Part shown: piece after piece, positions 63,301 through 64,000 of the stretch
How positions within the stretch are numbered: position 1 is the first letter of the stretch
Layout: every line of letters starts with the position of its first letter
Assembly (NCBI GenBank): GCA_005784505.1
Contig: VCAZ01000005.1
Span: forward strand, 3,460,501 to 3,524,500
Reading direction: 5' to 3'
Length of the DNA stretch: 64,000 nucleotides
DNA from: Bagarius yarrelli
Taxonomy: Eukaryota; Chordata; Actinopteri; Siluriformes; Sisoridae
Notes under the pieces: model-generated
What the model was told of the DNA's origin: nothing
What the model saw: the letters and a program-made list of their open reading frames with translations, nothing else
The model's database searches: none
Made by a program: the position numbers and the translations under genes

Positions 63301-64000
63301 AATTAACAAGATTGTATGTTTATTTTTCTTGTTTAAAGGTTAACTATCAGGATATGCTCGATTTACTTTACCCACTGGATTGGAAAAGATCAGTGTCTTT
63401 TTAGCTGTGGAAACAAACGTATTCTTCTCAAAGAGCAAGCTGGTACCGGAGATCAATTCATTGAAATCCGGGGCAAACACAGTGACAGTAAGCTATACCT
63501 TATATCATGTTTGATGATGCAGGGAAAAAAATCTTCCTAAAATTGTTTTATATTAGTGTGAGCTGGAAAGTACACATTTATGTAAGTGAATGAACACAAA
63601 GTAATGCTAATGAAATCGAAACAATTAAACGCAGTTTGTGCGGGTCTAATGTATCTGATTGAACACAGTGTCAGGTTATCTTAATTGGTGCTTATAGCTT
63701 TCTGATGACTTCTACTGTAGACTTTTAATGTTTAAATAAAAGACTACCGTTTGGAAATAAAAATTTCTGCATTTGTGTAAATACGAACACAAATAGTGTT
63801 GATATAAACTATACCTTTTTTTACCCTGTATTTTCAAGTGTCCAACCCAGAAGAAATCCAAAAAGCATGGGATATAATAAAGCAGATGATGAAACGACTG
63901 GCTGAGCTCACAGAGCAGTGGAGAGGCCTGTGCCAGTATGTGCACATCCCATGTAAACACATAGACTGCAATGAGTACTTTGAGTGGACAGAGTGGAAAG
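60373..64000 (+). CDS. LRR-Roc-COR (ROCO) protein, MFHAS1-like, 3' end outside window, one frameshift
   Basis: Exons 60373-60388, 60579-61426, 61510-61795, 61892-62078, 62173-62357, 62454-62953, 63339-63487, 63839 onward, all with GT-AG sites in matching phases. N-terminal leucine-rich repeats (about residues 35-180, e.g. LTELNLCRNEFVDFP, LMYLNLSNNFLSDL), then a Roc GTPase: P-loop GSSGAGKST near 212-220, G3 DFAGQEEYY near 259, G4-like GTHVD, then a COR domain starting near FPFMEQILPQCYKDVEDAI. The LCQYVHIPC motif near the end resembles MFHAS1. ROCO proteins are dimeric GTPases; MFHAS1 modulates Toll-like receptor signalling (family knowledge). In exon 2 the frame breaks at 60830-60833 (TTTT), giving a TAA at 60836; the next frame continues the repeat. 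Everything else is intact, so a one-base insertion or sequencing error is likely. Confidence 0.85.
62972..63017 (-). repeat. SINE family 1 fragment, inverted
   Basis: Tail and head ends only (TTTACATTTACATTCATAGC, then GCGCTACCACTT), facing the copy at 63045. Confidence 0.6.
63045..63137 (+). repeat. SINE family 1 fragment
   Basis: GGAAGTGGTAGCGCAG head joined directly to the tail (CCAATTACTTAGCTGTATAA to TGCCGTAAATGTAAATT). With the fragment at 62972 it forms a head-to-head pair in ROCO intron 6. Confidence 0.7.

Overview
This is a stretch of teleost fish nuclear genome. Genes are split by canonical GT-AG introns, base composition is AT-rich, and microsatellites are abundant. About fifteen copies of one tRNA-derived SINE are scattered through introns and intergenic DNA. 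The SINE type, a DANA/Mermaid-like copy and many short palindromic DNA transposons suggest an ostariophysan fish, possibly a catfish or relative; this is inference, not proof.

Layout: 1-5484 holds the 5' end of brsk2 (minus strand): coding exon 1 at 5391-5484, followed by part of its long first intron running off the left edge. 5.6-19 kb is gene-poor and repeat-rich (CT tract, SINE cluster, LINE 3' end, tetranucleotide repeats). 19025-25953 is a complete tsg101 gene (minus, ten coding exons, 389 aa). 28213-29055 is a complete hras coding region (minus, four coding exons, 189 aa) with a probable noncoding first exon near 33 kb. 33-49 kb has no gene I can name, only possible promoters or first exons and transposon debris. 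49120-53934 is a complete rassf7 gene (plus, four exons, 421 aa). 56863-58702 is a shortened phrf1-like gene (RING and PHD finger only) with an in-frame stop in one ancestral exon. 60373-64000 is the start of a LRR-Roc-COR (ROCO, MFHAS1-like) gene, plus strand, carrying one apparent single-base frameshift and running off the right edge.

The order brsk2 / hras / rassf7 / phrf1 matches genes grouped on human 11p15.5, so this is a conserved block, with tsg101 (human 11p15.1) lying inside it. Tsg101 acts in ESCRT-I sorting; Hras is a membrane GTPase; Rassf7 is an RA-domain coiled-coil protein; Brsk2 is a neuronal polarity kinase; the ROCO protein is a large GTPase-scaffold. They share a neighbourhood, not an operon or pathway.

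I found no wholly new system. The points most worth checking are the truncated phrf1 copy with its stop and alternative donor, the ROCO frameshift and its immune-type promoter motifs, and several palindromic elements inside introns.
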